This document shows positions 1-7,403 of a stretch of DNA of 12,991 nt, in pieces (position 1 is the first letter of the stretch; each line of letters opens with the position of its first letter). Made by a program: the position numbers and the translations under genes. The DNA is from an uncultured Clostridia bacterium (GTDB lineage Bacteria; Bacillota; Clostridia; Christensenellales; Borkfalkiaceae), in contig CAKQKA010000048.1 of NCBI GenBank assembly GCA_934247855.1, positions 1 to 12,991 on the forward strand. Direction: 5' to 3'. The notes beneath the pieces are model-generated. The model searched no databases. It was not told where the DNA came from and saw only the letters and a program-made list of their open reading frames with translations.

Positions 1-28
1 CTCGGGTAAAATATAGTTAACTGAATTT

Positions 29-174
29 GATACGGTTTGAAAAGTTGTATAGCTGAGTAGATTTAGGATATCGGGTTCAAATCCCGAACAACCGCCATTA
101 CTGTATTTGATTTTTGCCCGCGAAATTCGTCGCTCTTTTCGGGGCATAGTCTTAAGTCAGAAGTCTGCCGTGTC
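29..174 (+). promoter_or_regulatory. Cobalamin (B12) riboswitch aptamer
   Basis: The leader matches the cobalamin riboswitch core in order. The closing stem P1 is a 7-bp pairing of GATACGG (29-35) with CCGTGTC (168-174). A degenerate GGGAA-box region follows at about 61-70. The P5-type hairpin has stem TCGGG (71-75) and CCCGA (83-87). The conserved CCGCNACTGTA-like segment is CCGCCATTACTGTA (92-105). A variable hairpin closed by TGCCC and GGGCA lies at 115-146. The 3' signature AAGTCAGAAGTCTGCC (154-169) corresponds to the family's AAGYCAGGAGACCTGCC. The peripheral region is compact compared with long class I members. A -10-like TATAGT sits at 12-17, which would put transcription start just before P1, but any -35 lies outside the window. 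Bound cobalamin is expected to lower expression of the downstream operon. The family call comes from motif matching by eye; a covariance-model search was not run. Confidence 0.85.
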
Positions 175-194
175 ATAAGTGTCCGTTGTGGTGA

Positions 195-227
195 GAAACG
201 TACTGTCGCTTTAGTACGTTTTTTTGT
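195..227 (+). terminator. Intrinsic terminator of the riboswitch expression platform
   Basis: AACGTACT (197-204) and AGTACGTT (213-220) form a perfect 8-bp stem around an 8-nt loop, followed by an uninterrupted T run (219-225). It lies 20 nt after the aptamer and about 70 nt before the first start codon. This is the arrangement expected for transcription attenuation: B12-bound aptamer leads to termination. I could not identify an unambiguous antiterminator pairing. Confidence 0.85.
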
Positions 228-293
228 TTGCAATTTTTTTGAGCAAAAAAAGTGCTAAGCGAAATTCGGAAAAACTTACAAGGAGATTTTTCA

Positions 294-2816
294 ATGAAAA
301 ACAACAAAACACCCATTATGGCATTGCTTTGTGCTGTGGCAACCGTTTGCGTAATGCTGCTGGCATCGTGCGGAATGGCAAAGCCGCTTACGCTTTCGTT
401 CGATTTAAACGGCGGCGTTTTAGAGAATCTGACCGACCTTGAATATGAATACGGCGACGTAGTCGATCTTACCGAATACGCCCCGACGCGCGACGATTAT
501 ATTTTTAAGGGTTGGAGTTATAACGGCAACATGGTTACCGAGGTAAAGATCGAAAGCGACGCGACCGTTACCGCAACATGGGAGTATATTTATGAATTTA
601 CCGCAAGCGAGGACGGCTTGTCTTATGCGTTTACGGGAATTAAAACCGAGTACGAAAAAGAAACGTTAGTCCTGCCCGAAGAGTTCGAGGGCAAGAAAGT
701 AACGTTGCTTAAAGCGGGCGCGCTTGATAGTGCTGCGAACGTAAAAACGCTCGTCATCGGCAACGGTTATACCGAAATCGAAAAAGGTGCGCTTGCGCAG
801 CTTGACGGTCCGCAAAGCATTATGTTGCCTTTTTACGGCACGGCGGCTGACGAAAACTATTTTGTAACGCTTTGGGGTAGCGGTGCGGAAGCCGACGATA
901 ATCATTATATCGTTAAAAACGGAGAAACCGATTATGTTTTGCCGAATAGTTTAAAAACGCTTAAAGTGACCGGCGGAGATATCGTTCCCGATATAAAAAA
1001 TCTTAAAATAGAAAATTTCGCACTTTCGTCGGCGAACGTAACCGAAATTCCCGCTCGTGCGCTCAACGGCATTAAAAATATAAAATCAATTGACCTTAGC
1101 GGCTGTAAAAACATAGAAAAAATCGGCGATAACAATTTCAGCGAATGCGATAATTTAAAATCCGTAAACTTAAACGGTCTTGAAAATCTAAAGGTAATGG
1201 GCGCACATTCGTTCTATTATTACGTGCCGGGCAGCGAGGTTAAACACGAATTTGAAAAAATCGACCTCGGCGGGCTTAAATCGCTTGAAACGATAGGTCA
1301 GATGTCTTTCTGGTATGTTATCGTCGGCGAGCTTGATTTTTCCGAAACGGCAATCAGCGCATTCGGGCGTCAGACGGTTTTTCACAGCGCGATAAATTCG
1401 ATAAAACTGCCCGCGTCTTTCAATCCGGCTATTTCGGACGAAGACAGCGATAAACTCGGCGAAAAGTTCGGCTTAACCTATCTTAACAACTCAGAATTTC
1501 TTGCTTATTGCGAGGGCTTAGCCGAAATAACAGTCGATAAACTTTCGCTGTACGCGACGGCTGAAAACGGCGTTTTGTACGATTACGAAAAAACCGTCGC
1601 GGTAAAATACGCAGCCGAAAATCAGACAAAATCTTACGTTGCTCCCGCAACGCTGAAAAAAATATCTGCTACAGCATTTGAAAACGCAGAAAACTTAGAA
1701 CAAATCGATTTATCGGCTTGCACGCTCGAAAGTATCGGCTACAACGCGTTCGGTGGTTGCTCGGCAAGTCTTACGGTCGGTTTCGACAAATACGGTTACT
1801 ACGCGAAAGACGGCAGTAAAATCTTGCTTGCGAACGGCTGGAAAGGCAGTTGCACGGTTACTTACGGCGAAAGATATCTATTCTTTACCATAAAAGAAAC
1901 GGGCATTTCCGACGGACTTAAAGTAGCCGACGCGACGTATTCTTTCGATATAACCGCCACTTACGGCGACGATAAAGCAAACGTTACTGTAACATTTAAC
2001 GGCGAAACGATACCCCGCGGCGAAGACGGCTATACCGTAACTTTAAACGACGGCGAGAACACAATTACGGCGGTAGCGGCGTTCGGCGATAAGACGAGCG
2101 AAGTAAAAACTTACGTCGTTATGCTTGAAGGCAAATGGACTTTAAAAACCAATTTTGCGGAAGGCAAAAAAATCGTATGGGCGGCAACCGATCTTGAAAT
2201 TATCGTCAGCGCGTATAACGCAAGCAACGAAAAGCAAAAGATCGAAAACGCATCAATGGAGATAGATTGCGGTTATTCGGCAGGCAAATTCGTTACGCCG
2301 GGCGGCAACGGGTTCGCTGTTACCTACAACGCGGACGGCACGGCTACTATCACCGTTAAACCCGATAATCTTCTTATGTGGGATTACGCAGTTACCGATC
2401 CGCATCATATTCGTATTACGGTAAAACAAAGCGAAAACCTTTCGGTCAGCATTACTTACGATGCGCAATACTTTGAAGACTCAGCGGAAATCACAAGCCA
2501 AACGCCCGTGTCGGGCAACACGGCAAGCGGTAACGAGTGGTCGTTTGACGTCGGAATAAAAAGCGGAAGAACCGCGCTTAAAATAGCAAGCGTAAAGATC
2601 GAATGTAAAACCGACGGCAATTTCTTTGAAAACTCCATGATTTTCAGTTCGGCAATTTCAGCCGACTGCTTGACCGCAACCATAAAAGCAGATCTGAGTA
2701 TTCTCGGCGGGTGGGGCTATGTTTACGACGGCGAATCATTCGATGTCAGAGTTACCGTTACGACAGAAGACGGGCTTACCGCAACCAAGATTTTTACCGC
2801 AACTTACAGTGAATAA
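294..2816 (+). CDS. BspA-like leucine-rich-repeat surface lipoprotein with InlB-type repeat
   Basis: The 840-residue product is probably lipid-anchored on the outer face of the membrane. Its N-terminus is a type II signal peptide with lipobox LASC, predicted lipidated Cys26. Residues about 31-97 form a Listeria-Bacteroides (InlB B-type) repeat with FDLNGG and a following KGW motif. Residues about 98-530 are irregular BspA/LRR_5 leucine-rich repeats, with recurring phrases such as 'ENLEQIDLSAC'. The C-terminal 300 residues are beta-rich and begin with an Ig-like module at about 540-611 that resembles those in the next gene. The start at 294 is chosen because AGGAGA lies 8 nt upstream and the signal peptide begins there; an in-frame ATG at 252 has no such site. 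It is first in the riboswitch-controlled operon. Such proteins usually bind macromolecules or surfaces; a role in ligand capture is inference from context. Confidence 0.85.
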   Translation: MKNNKTPIMALLCAVATVCVMLLASCGMAKPLTLSFDLNGGVLENLTDLEYEYGDVVDLTEYAPTRDDYIFKGWSYNGNMVTEVKIESDATVTATWEYIYEFTASEDGLSYAFTGIKTEYEKETLVLPEEFEGKKVTLLKAGALDSAANVKTLVIGNGYTEIEKGALAQLDGPQSIMLPFYGTAADENYFVTLWGSGAEADDNHYIVKNGETDYVLPNSLKTLKVTGGDIVPDIKNLKIENFALSSANVTEIPARALNGIKNIKSIDLSGCKNIEKIGDNNFSECDNLKSVNLNGLENLKVMGAHSFYYYVPGSEVKHEFEKIDLGGLKSLETIGQMSFWYVIVGELDFSETAISAFGRQTVFHSAINSIKLPASFNPAISDEDSDKLGEKFGLTYLNNSEFLAYCEGLAEITVDKLSLYATAENGVLYDYEKTVAVKYAAENQTKSYVAPATLKKISATAFENAENLEQIDLSACTLESIGYNAFGGCSASLTVGFDKYGYYAKDGSKILLANGWKGSCTVTYGERYLFFTIKETGISDGLKVADATYSFDITATYGDDKANVTVTFNGETIPRGEDGYTVTLNDGENTITAVAAFGDKTSEVKTYVVMLEGKWTLKTNFAEGKKIVWAATDLEIIVSAYNASNEKQKIENASMEIDCGYSAGKFVTPGGNGFAVTYNADGTATITVKPDNLLMWDYAVTDPHHIRITVKQSENLSVSITYDAQYFEDSAEITSQTPVSGNTASGNEWSFDVGIKSGRTALKIASVKIECKTDGNFFENSMIFSSAISADCLTATIKADLSILGGWGYVYDGESFDVRVTVTTEDGLTATKIFTATYSE

Positions 2817-2826
2817 AGTGAATAAA
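2809..2826 (+). repeat. Tandem 9-bp repeat at the junction of the first two genes
   Basis: GTGAATAAA occurs twice in tandem. The first copy contains the stop codon of the upstream lipoprotein gene. Both copies begin with a GTG in the frame of the downstream gene, so either could start translation. The start at 2818 avoids overlap, but the choice is uncertain; 2809 would add three residues. No strong Shine-Dalgarno sequence precedes either, so translational coupling is likely. Confidence 0.7.
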
Positions 2827-4683
2827 ATAATCAAAAAAACAATTATAACGATATTGTCGTGCGCGCTGCTTTTTACCGCGGCAATCTTCGCATCGTCCTG
2901 CAGCAACGAAAAGTTTTTGTTTGTCTGCAATATTTCGGACGGCGCGGTTTACGATATAAAAAATCCTGCGCTCGATATCACCGCCTATTACGGTGACAGC
3001 GTTTGCGGCGTTACCGTCACATGCAACGACAAAACGCTTGCGGTCGGCGACGACGGTAAATACGTTCCCGAACTATCGGCGGGCAAAAACGTAATTTTAA
3101 TTACCGCTGTTTTCGGCGCTAAAACGGGCAGTGCGGCATATTCAGTATATTACAACGAAAAAACTTTTGAAATCCGCACCGATTTAGCCGAAAAAAAGGT
3201 TAAAAACGGCAGCGTTAGGTTTTCGGCGCAAGCTTTTTGCGACGGCGAGCCGTGCTCTCTCGTCGTGCTTTACGGCGGCGAGAGTGTAACAAAAGAAAAC
3301 GGCGAATATTTATGCGAACTTCAAGCGGGCGAAAACGAGTTTGAGTTCATGGCGGGCAGCGGTTCGGCAAGTTTTACAAAGAAACAAGTCGTATATCTCG
3401 GCGAATTCAGGCTTAATACCACTCTTAAAAGCGGCGAAACAGACGAAGATACCATAGAATTTCGCGCAATCGCCTCTTACGACGACGAAATTTGCGAGAT
3501 TACGGCAACCGTGAACGGCGAAATACTGCAAGCAAACGGCAATTCGTACAAATACGTTTTCCCCGAAAGCGGAGATTACGAATTTTGCCTTACCGCCTAT
3601 GCTCCTGCCGCCGAGTATTCGGAAGTTTACACGATAACGTACTGCGACCTTCCGCCTTATTTCGACATTTTAACCTTTGAAAACGGCAAAGTGTGCAAGG
3701 GCGATTTGTATTCGTTCGACGTTGCCGCAAAAAACGGTTCAGGCAAAAAAATGCCTGATACCGCCGTTACTTTTTCGGCTGATTTAAATGCGGACGACGG
3801 CGTTGAGAATTTCGAGGCGTTAGACGGCGGCGAAATATCGAAAGTGTGGAGCGACGCGGTAAAAACAAGTTATGCGCTCAAACTTAATGCGGGCAAATAC
3901 AAAAACGCTTTCGGTAAAAAAACGATTTTGCGAATTACGGCAACTTACGGCAAAAAAAGCATTTACAAAGATTTTGATATTACCTACGTCGGTGCGGATG
4001 CGGACGGAAAAATAGGTAAGGTAACTTTGTCTGTAGAGGCGTTTACCATAGGCTGCGGGTATTTGCTTGCGCCTTCTTCGATAGACGTTTACTCGGGCGA
4101 AAATTTCGCAAAATACCTGTGCCGCACGATAACCGAAAACGGTTGGACTTATTCGTGCACAGGTACAATCGAAAGCGGATTTTATCTTGCAAGCATAGGC
4201 GGTCTTGATTTAAGAGGCAACGCGATTGACGCAAATTTGCTTGATGCTATGCAAAAAGACGGTGAAAACATTTTTACAAAAACCATTGCCCCGCGTGAGG
4301 ACGGAAAGTACAATTTAGGCGAATTCGATTTTGCCTCGGGTTCGGGTTGGATGTACAGCGTCAACGGCGTTTTCCCGAATAACGGGTTTTCCAACTATTA
4401 TCCCCAGGACGGCGACGTCGTTCGCGTGCAGTTCACCTTGTGTTTGGGTAAAGACCTCGGCGGCAGCGACGCAATAGGGTTCGGCAGTAAAAACTATGTC
4501 GATAGTCTTGCCGATTACGGCAAAATTTCCGCTCTCGCAGCCGATATCGCCGCAAACGCGCACTTCGGCAAGGGCGAAGAAAAGTTGCTTGCCGCAATGA
4601 ACAAAATCGCGGTATGGAACGTAGATAAGCAAGTAGTCGAAACTTGCTATGCGGAACTTAAAAAATATTATTACGACGAATAG
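2818..4683 (+). CDS. DUF4430 lipoprotein with repeated Ig-like modules
   Basis: The product has 621 residues if the GTG at 2818 is used. The signal peptide ends in lipobox FASSC, with predicted lipidated Cys28. Residues about 40-290 hold three degenerate beta-sandwich modules with a recurring pattern: ITAxYGD, a GK/GEY turn, then AGxNxxxxxA. Another beta-rich region follows at about 290-395. Residues about 401-552 are a DUF4430 (transcobalamin C-terminal-like) domain carrying SGWMYSVNGVFPN (509-521) and the closing DGDVVRVQF strand. A short alpha-helical tail ends the protein. DUF4430 corresponds to the beta domain that covers B12 in intrinsic factor and transcobalamin. With the alpha/alpha-barrel gene 5 nt downstream and the B12 riboswitch upstream, cobalamin binding is the leading inference. 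No ligand residue can be assigned with certainty. Confidence 0.85.
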   Translation: MNKIIKKTIITILSCALLFTAAIFASSCSNEKFLFVCNISDGAVYDIKNPALDITAYYGDSVCGVTVTCNDKTLAVGDDGKYVPELSAGKNVILITAVFGAKTGSAAYSVYYNEKTFEIRTDLAEKKVKNGSVRFSAQAFCDGEPCSLVVLYGGESVTKENGEYLCELQAGENEFEFMAGSGSASFTKKQVVYLGEFRLNTTLKSGETDEDTIEFRAIASYDDEICEITATVNGEILQANGNSYKYVFPESGDYEFCLTAYAPAAEYSEVYTITYCDLPPYFDILTFENGKVCKGDLYSFDVAAKNGSGKKMPDTAVTFSADLNADDGVENFEALDGGEISKVWSDAVKTSYALKLNAGKYKNAFGKKTILRITATYGKKSIYKDFDITYVGADADGKIGKVTLSVEAFTIGCGYLLAPSSIDVYSGENFAKYLCRTITENGWTYSCTGTIESGFYLASIGGLDLRGNAIDANLLDAMQKDGENIFTKTIAPREDGKYNLGEFDFASGSGWMYSVNGVFPNNGFSNYYPQDGDVVRVQFTLCLGKDLGGSDAIGFGSKNYVDSLADYGKISALAADIAANAHFGKGEEKLLAAMNKIAVWNVDKQVVETCYAELKKYYYDE

Positions 4684-4688
4684 TTCTG

Positions 4689-6605
4689 ATGAATAATACG
4701 GTATTTAAAAAATTTAAAAAGCAAGTGTTGTCGGCGGTCGTTTTTGCCGTCGTAACGCTGTGTTCTTTGTTTTACGGCAGGGGCGGGGTTGTCGGTCTTA
4801 AAACCGCTAACGCCGAAACCGCTCAAACCGCCGATACCGCAGCTTCTGTCGATGAGATAACGGAAATCGCCGACGGCATAATTCGGTGGAAAAAACAGGA
4901 CGTAGGCAGCGAGGCGGACGAATATCTTATAAACGACGATTTTTTGTCGCTTGCGGGTACTACGCCCGGCGATTGGTACCCCATAGGGCTCGGGAGGCTT
5001 GGCGTAACCGATAATTTCGACGGCTATCTTGCCGTCATAAACGACGTTATAGACAAGCGTTATCAATCGGCTGAAAAACTCGATAAAGCAAAGGCGACCG
5101 AGTGGCACAGAATTTCGCTTGCCATGCTTGCAAGCGGTGGCAATCCGCGCAAGGCGGGTATGAACGGCGATATCGACCTTATCGCCGACGGGACTTTTAA
5201 TCGTGCCGATAAAAACGGCGGTTTGCTCGGCAAACAGGGGATTAACGGATATATATGGGGACTTATCGCGCTCGACGCAATGTCTTACGCCGTGCCCGAA
5301 AACGCGTTTTACACCCGCGACGATATCATTCTTAACATTTTGAGCCGTGAAATCGACGGCGGCGGTTGGGCGCTTTCGGGTAATGATCCCGATCCCGATA
5401 TTACGGCTATGGCTATTCAGTCACTCGCGCCGTATTTTAACAGCGAAAAACAATATTCGTATCAGAAGGGCAAAAAAGTTTTTGTTACAAAGGTAAGGGA
5501 TGCCGTTAATCGCGCGCTGAAAAAATTATCGGAATTGCAGCAAGCGGACGGCGGGTTTATAAGTTGGGGCACGCCTAACAGCGAAAGCGCGGTGCAAGTG
5601 CTTGTCGCGCTGTGTTCGCTCGGCAAAAATCCCTTTTCGTGCGGCGATTTTATCAAAAACGGCAAAACCGTGTTCGACGGCATTATAAAATACCGCAACG
5701 CGGACGGCGGGTTTTTACATTCTTTCGTTTACGACGAAGATAATCCGTCATCGCTGCCCGACGAATCCAATACCATGGCAAGCGAACAGGCTCTTTACGG
5801 AATGGCTTCTGTCGTGCGATTTTTAAGCGGCAAAAGACGGCTTTACGATTTCCGCGCGGAGCAAAGCGAGCAGACGAAAAACGCGATAAAAACCGTTATC
5901 GACGAAATAGAAAAGTTGACCTATAGCACCGAAAACGGGCAGTTGGAGCGTGTTTATGACCTGTATCTCGCAATCGAACCGTTGGAGCGCAGCTATGTCT
6001 ATAATTACGAAAAACTGTCGGACGTACTTGCCTTCAAAGAAATTCCTTACGCCGAAGAAAAAGTCGATTATAACAGCGGCGGAGAAAATAGCGATGAACC
6101 GCTTTATGAGTTTACGGCTGCCGACAGAGCAAAAACCGACGCGTTGCCAGAAAAACTCACCATGGCTAACCGCGCCGAAGTGCTTAAGCTTTACGCAAAA
6201 ATAAAAAACTCCTTCGATTTTGACGGAAAAATCAAATATATCGCCAAGCTCGAAAAAGCGAAGAACGAAATCGACGCGTTAGTCGAAGAAATCGCCGAAA
6301 TCAAGCGGCTTATAAAAGAAAAACTTTATCCGTTCGACAATATCTCGCTTAAAGATAAACAGGTCGTTTACGAGCTTTACGGTCGGTACGTCGCACTGTC
6401 CGAATACGACAGAACGGCATTTGAAAAAAGCGACGCAGAAGGGCTTTTAAAAAGCAAAACGCAGGTGGATAATTTACAAACCGCGCTTATAATCTCGGTT
6501 GCGTCCGCCGTTGCGGTCGCCGTAATAATTGTTGTTATCGTGCTGCATATAAAAAAGCGCAAAAAAGAAAAACTCGCAAACCTTATGCCCGAAAGCGACG
6601 AATAA
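4689..6605 (+). CDS. Membrane-anchored prenyltransferase/squalene-cyclase-repeat protein, intrinsic-factor alpha-barrel-like
   Basis: This 638-residue exported protein has a signal peptide (hydrophobic about 13-28) and a likely cleavage site after ANA (42). Residues about 60-380 are an alpha/alpha-toroid of the terpenoid cyclase/prenyltransferase fold. Typical repeats are visible: TTPGDWYPIGLGRLG, NGYIWGLIALDAM, DGGGW, DPDITAMAIQSL, ADGGF (twice) and NTMASEQALYGM (about 361-372). This fold also forms the N-terminal barrel of intrinsic factor and transcobalamin. Residues about 390-595 are helical, with two weakly repeated segments, and could serve as a stalk. A transmembrane helix at 600-619 and a basic tail anchor the C-terminus. 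A cyclase role is unlikely: I see no DXDD motif, and the protein is exported and sits beside DUF4430 genes and an importer. The start has no clear ribosome site; 5-nt spacing suggests coupling to the preceding gene. Confidence 0.85.
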   Translation: MNNTVFKKFKKQVLSAVVFAVVTLCSLFYGRGGVVGLKTANAETAQTADTAASVDEITEIADGIIRWKKQDVGSEADEYLINDDFLSLAGTTPGDWYPIGLGRLGVTDNFDGYLAVINDVIDKRYQSAEKLDKAKATEWHRISLAMLASGGNPRKAGMNGDIDLIADGTFNRADKNGGLLGKQGINGYIWGLIALDAMSYAVPENAFYTRDDIILNILSREIDGGGWALSGNDPDPDITAMAIQSLAPYFNSEKQYSYQKGKKVFVTKVRDAVNRALKKLSELQQADGGFISWGTPNSESAVQVLVALCSLGKNPFSCGDFIKNGKTVFDGIIKYRNADGGFLHSFVYDEDNPSSLPDESNTMASEQALYGMASVVRFLSGKRRLYDFRAEQSEQTKNAIKTVIDEIEKLTYSTENGQLERVYDLYLAIEPLERSYVYNYEKLSDVLAFKEIPYAEEKVDYNSGGENSDEPLYEFTAADRAKTDALPEKLTMANRAEVLKLYAKIKNSFDFDGKIKYIAKLEKAKNEIDALVEEIAEIKRLIKEKLYPFDNISLKDKQVVYELYGRYVALSEYDRTAFEKSDAEGLLKSKTQVDNLQTALIISVASAVAVAVIIVVIVLHIKKRKKEKLANLMPESDE

Positions 6606-6665
6606 ACAAGAGGTCGGACGAATAACAAATCAAGAATAATAAATCAAAAAAACAATAAGAAGCCA

Positions 6666-7403
6666 ATGAAAAAAGATCTGATTGCCGCGGCTATAGCGAT
6701 ATTTTTAATAGTGCTTATCGCAAGCGGAACAAAAATTCAGTCGGTCGACGATTATTATCTTACGCATATCGACGACATAACGGAAAACAGCGAAACGGTT
6801 ACTTTGTCCGTTCGCTGCGACACCGTTTTAGATAACTGGGATAAACTCGACGAAGAACTGAAATTTGAAAAATACGTTCCGCAAAGCGGCGTCATATTGC
6901 AGGAGTTCACGCTGGTTTTAAGAAAAAACGATACCGTTTACGATATATTAAACCGCGCCGTGCGCCATAAAAAAATTCACATGGAGTGCGTGTATTCGGC
7001 GAATTACGGCAGTGTTTACGTTCAGGGCATAAATCATTTGTACGAGTTTTCTTGCGGTGAACTGTCGGGGTGGATGTATAAGGTCAACGGCGTTTTCCCC
7101 AACTACGGCTGCTCGAAATACGTACTCAAAAACGGCGATAAAATCGAGTGGGTTTACACTTGCGACCTCGGTCGCGACGTAGGCGGTTATATGGGCGATA
7201 TCGGCTCTTCGCCCGGCGGGCGCGACGCAAATCCGATTGGCGGGCGCGATGCAAATTCGCTCGGCGGCGGCTTTTTTGCAGGCGGCGTCGGTGAAAATTC
7301 GCTCGGCGGTGTCGGCGCGTATCTAAATGTAAAATCGGTCGGCTGTTTTACAGATATAAGCTGTTTTACAGATATAAACTGTTATTCGGGGGTGCTTGCA
7401 TGA
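6666..7403 (+). CDS. Small membrane-anchored DUF4430 protein with Gly-rich and Cys-repeat tail
   Basis: The 245-residue product starts with an uncleaved-looking hydrophobic anchor (about 5-21) without a lipobox. Residues about 74-175 form a DUF4430 domain: a VILQEFTLVLRKNDTVYDIL-type entry strand and helix, SGWMYKVNGVFPN (134-146), and NGDKIEWVYTCDLGRDVGG. It is a second, shorter homolog of the domain in the gene at 2818-4683. The last 70 residues are low complexity: GGRDAN is repeated twice, Gly-rich segments follow, then CFTDIS/CFTDIN repeats and a third Cys. The gene lies 60 nt after the barrel gene, the longest gap in the operon, and overlaps the EcfT gene by 4 nt (ATGA). It may be the beta partner that pairs with the barrel protein or hands the ligand to the transporter; this is inference. 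Confidence 0.85.
   Translation: MKKDLIAAAIAIFLIVLIASGTKIQSVDDYYLTHIDDITENSETVTLSVRCDTVLDNWDKLDEELKFEKYVPQSGVILQEFTLVLRKNDTVYDILNRAVRHKKIHMECVYSANYGSVYVQGINHLYEFSCGELSGWMYKVNGVFPNYGCSKYVLKNGDKIEWVYTCDLGRDVGGYMGDIGSSPGGRDANPIGGRDANSLGGGFFAGGVGENSLGGVGAYLNVKSVGCFTDISCFTDINCYSGVLA
7343..7378 (+). repeat. In-frame 18-bp tandem repeat
   Basis: CTGTTTTACAGATATAAG (7343-7360) is followed directly by a copy with one changed base (7361-7378), then by a partial third copy starting CTGTTA. Within the reading frame it encodes the CFTDIS/CFTDIN repeat near the C-terminus of the small DUF4430 protein. The unit length is a multiple of three, so copy-number changes would keep the frame open. Confidence 0.9.

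Noticed and set aside
43..97. A tRNA-like 3' end (T-arm, T-loop TTCAAAT and a CCGCCA end resembling tRNA-His)
   Set aside because: No anticodon arm fits between the D-like and T-like parts, and the acceptor is mismatched. The same bases fit the cobalamin riboswitch core, supported by P1 and the 3' signature.
4671..5108. A 145-codon open frame on the minus strand
   Set aside because: It lies wholly antisense to the signal-peptide and barrel region of a well-supported gene and shows no family motif. It is a shadow frame.
4689..6605. A squalene/terpene cyclase or prenyltransferase enzyme
   Set aside because: The protein is exported and anchored, no catalytic DXDD motif is seen, and the operon has no isoprenoid genes. 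Only the fold is shared.
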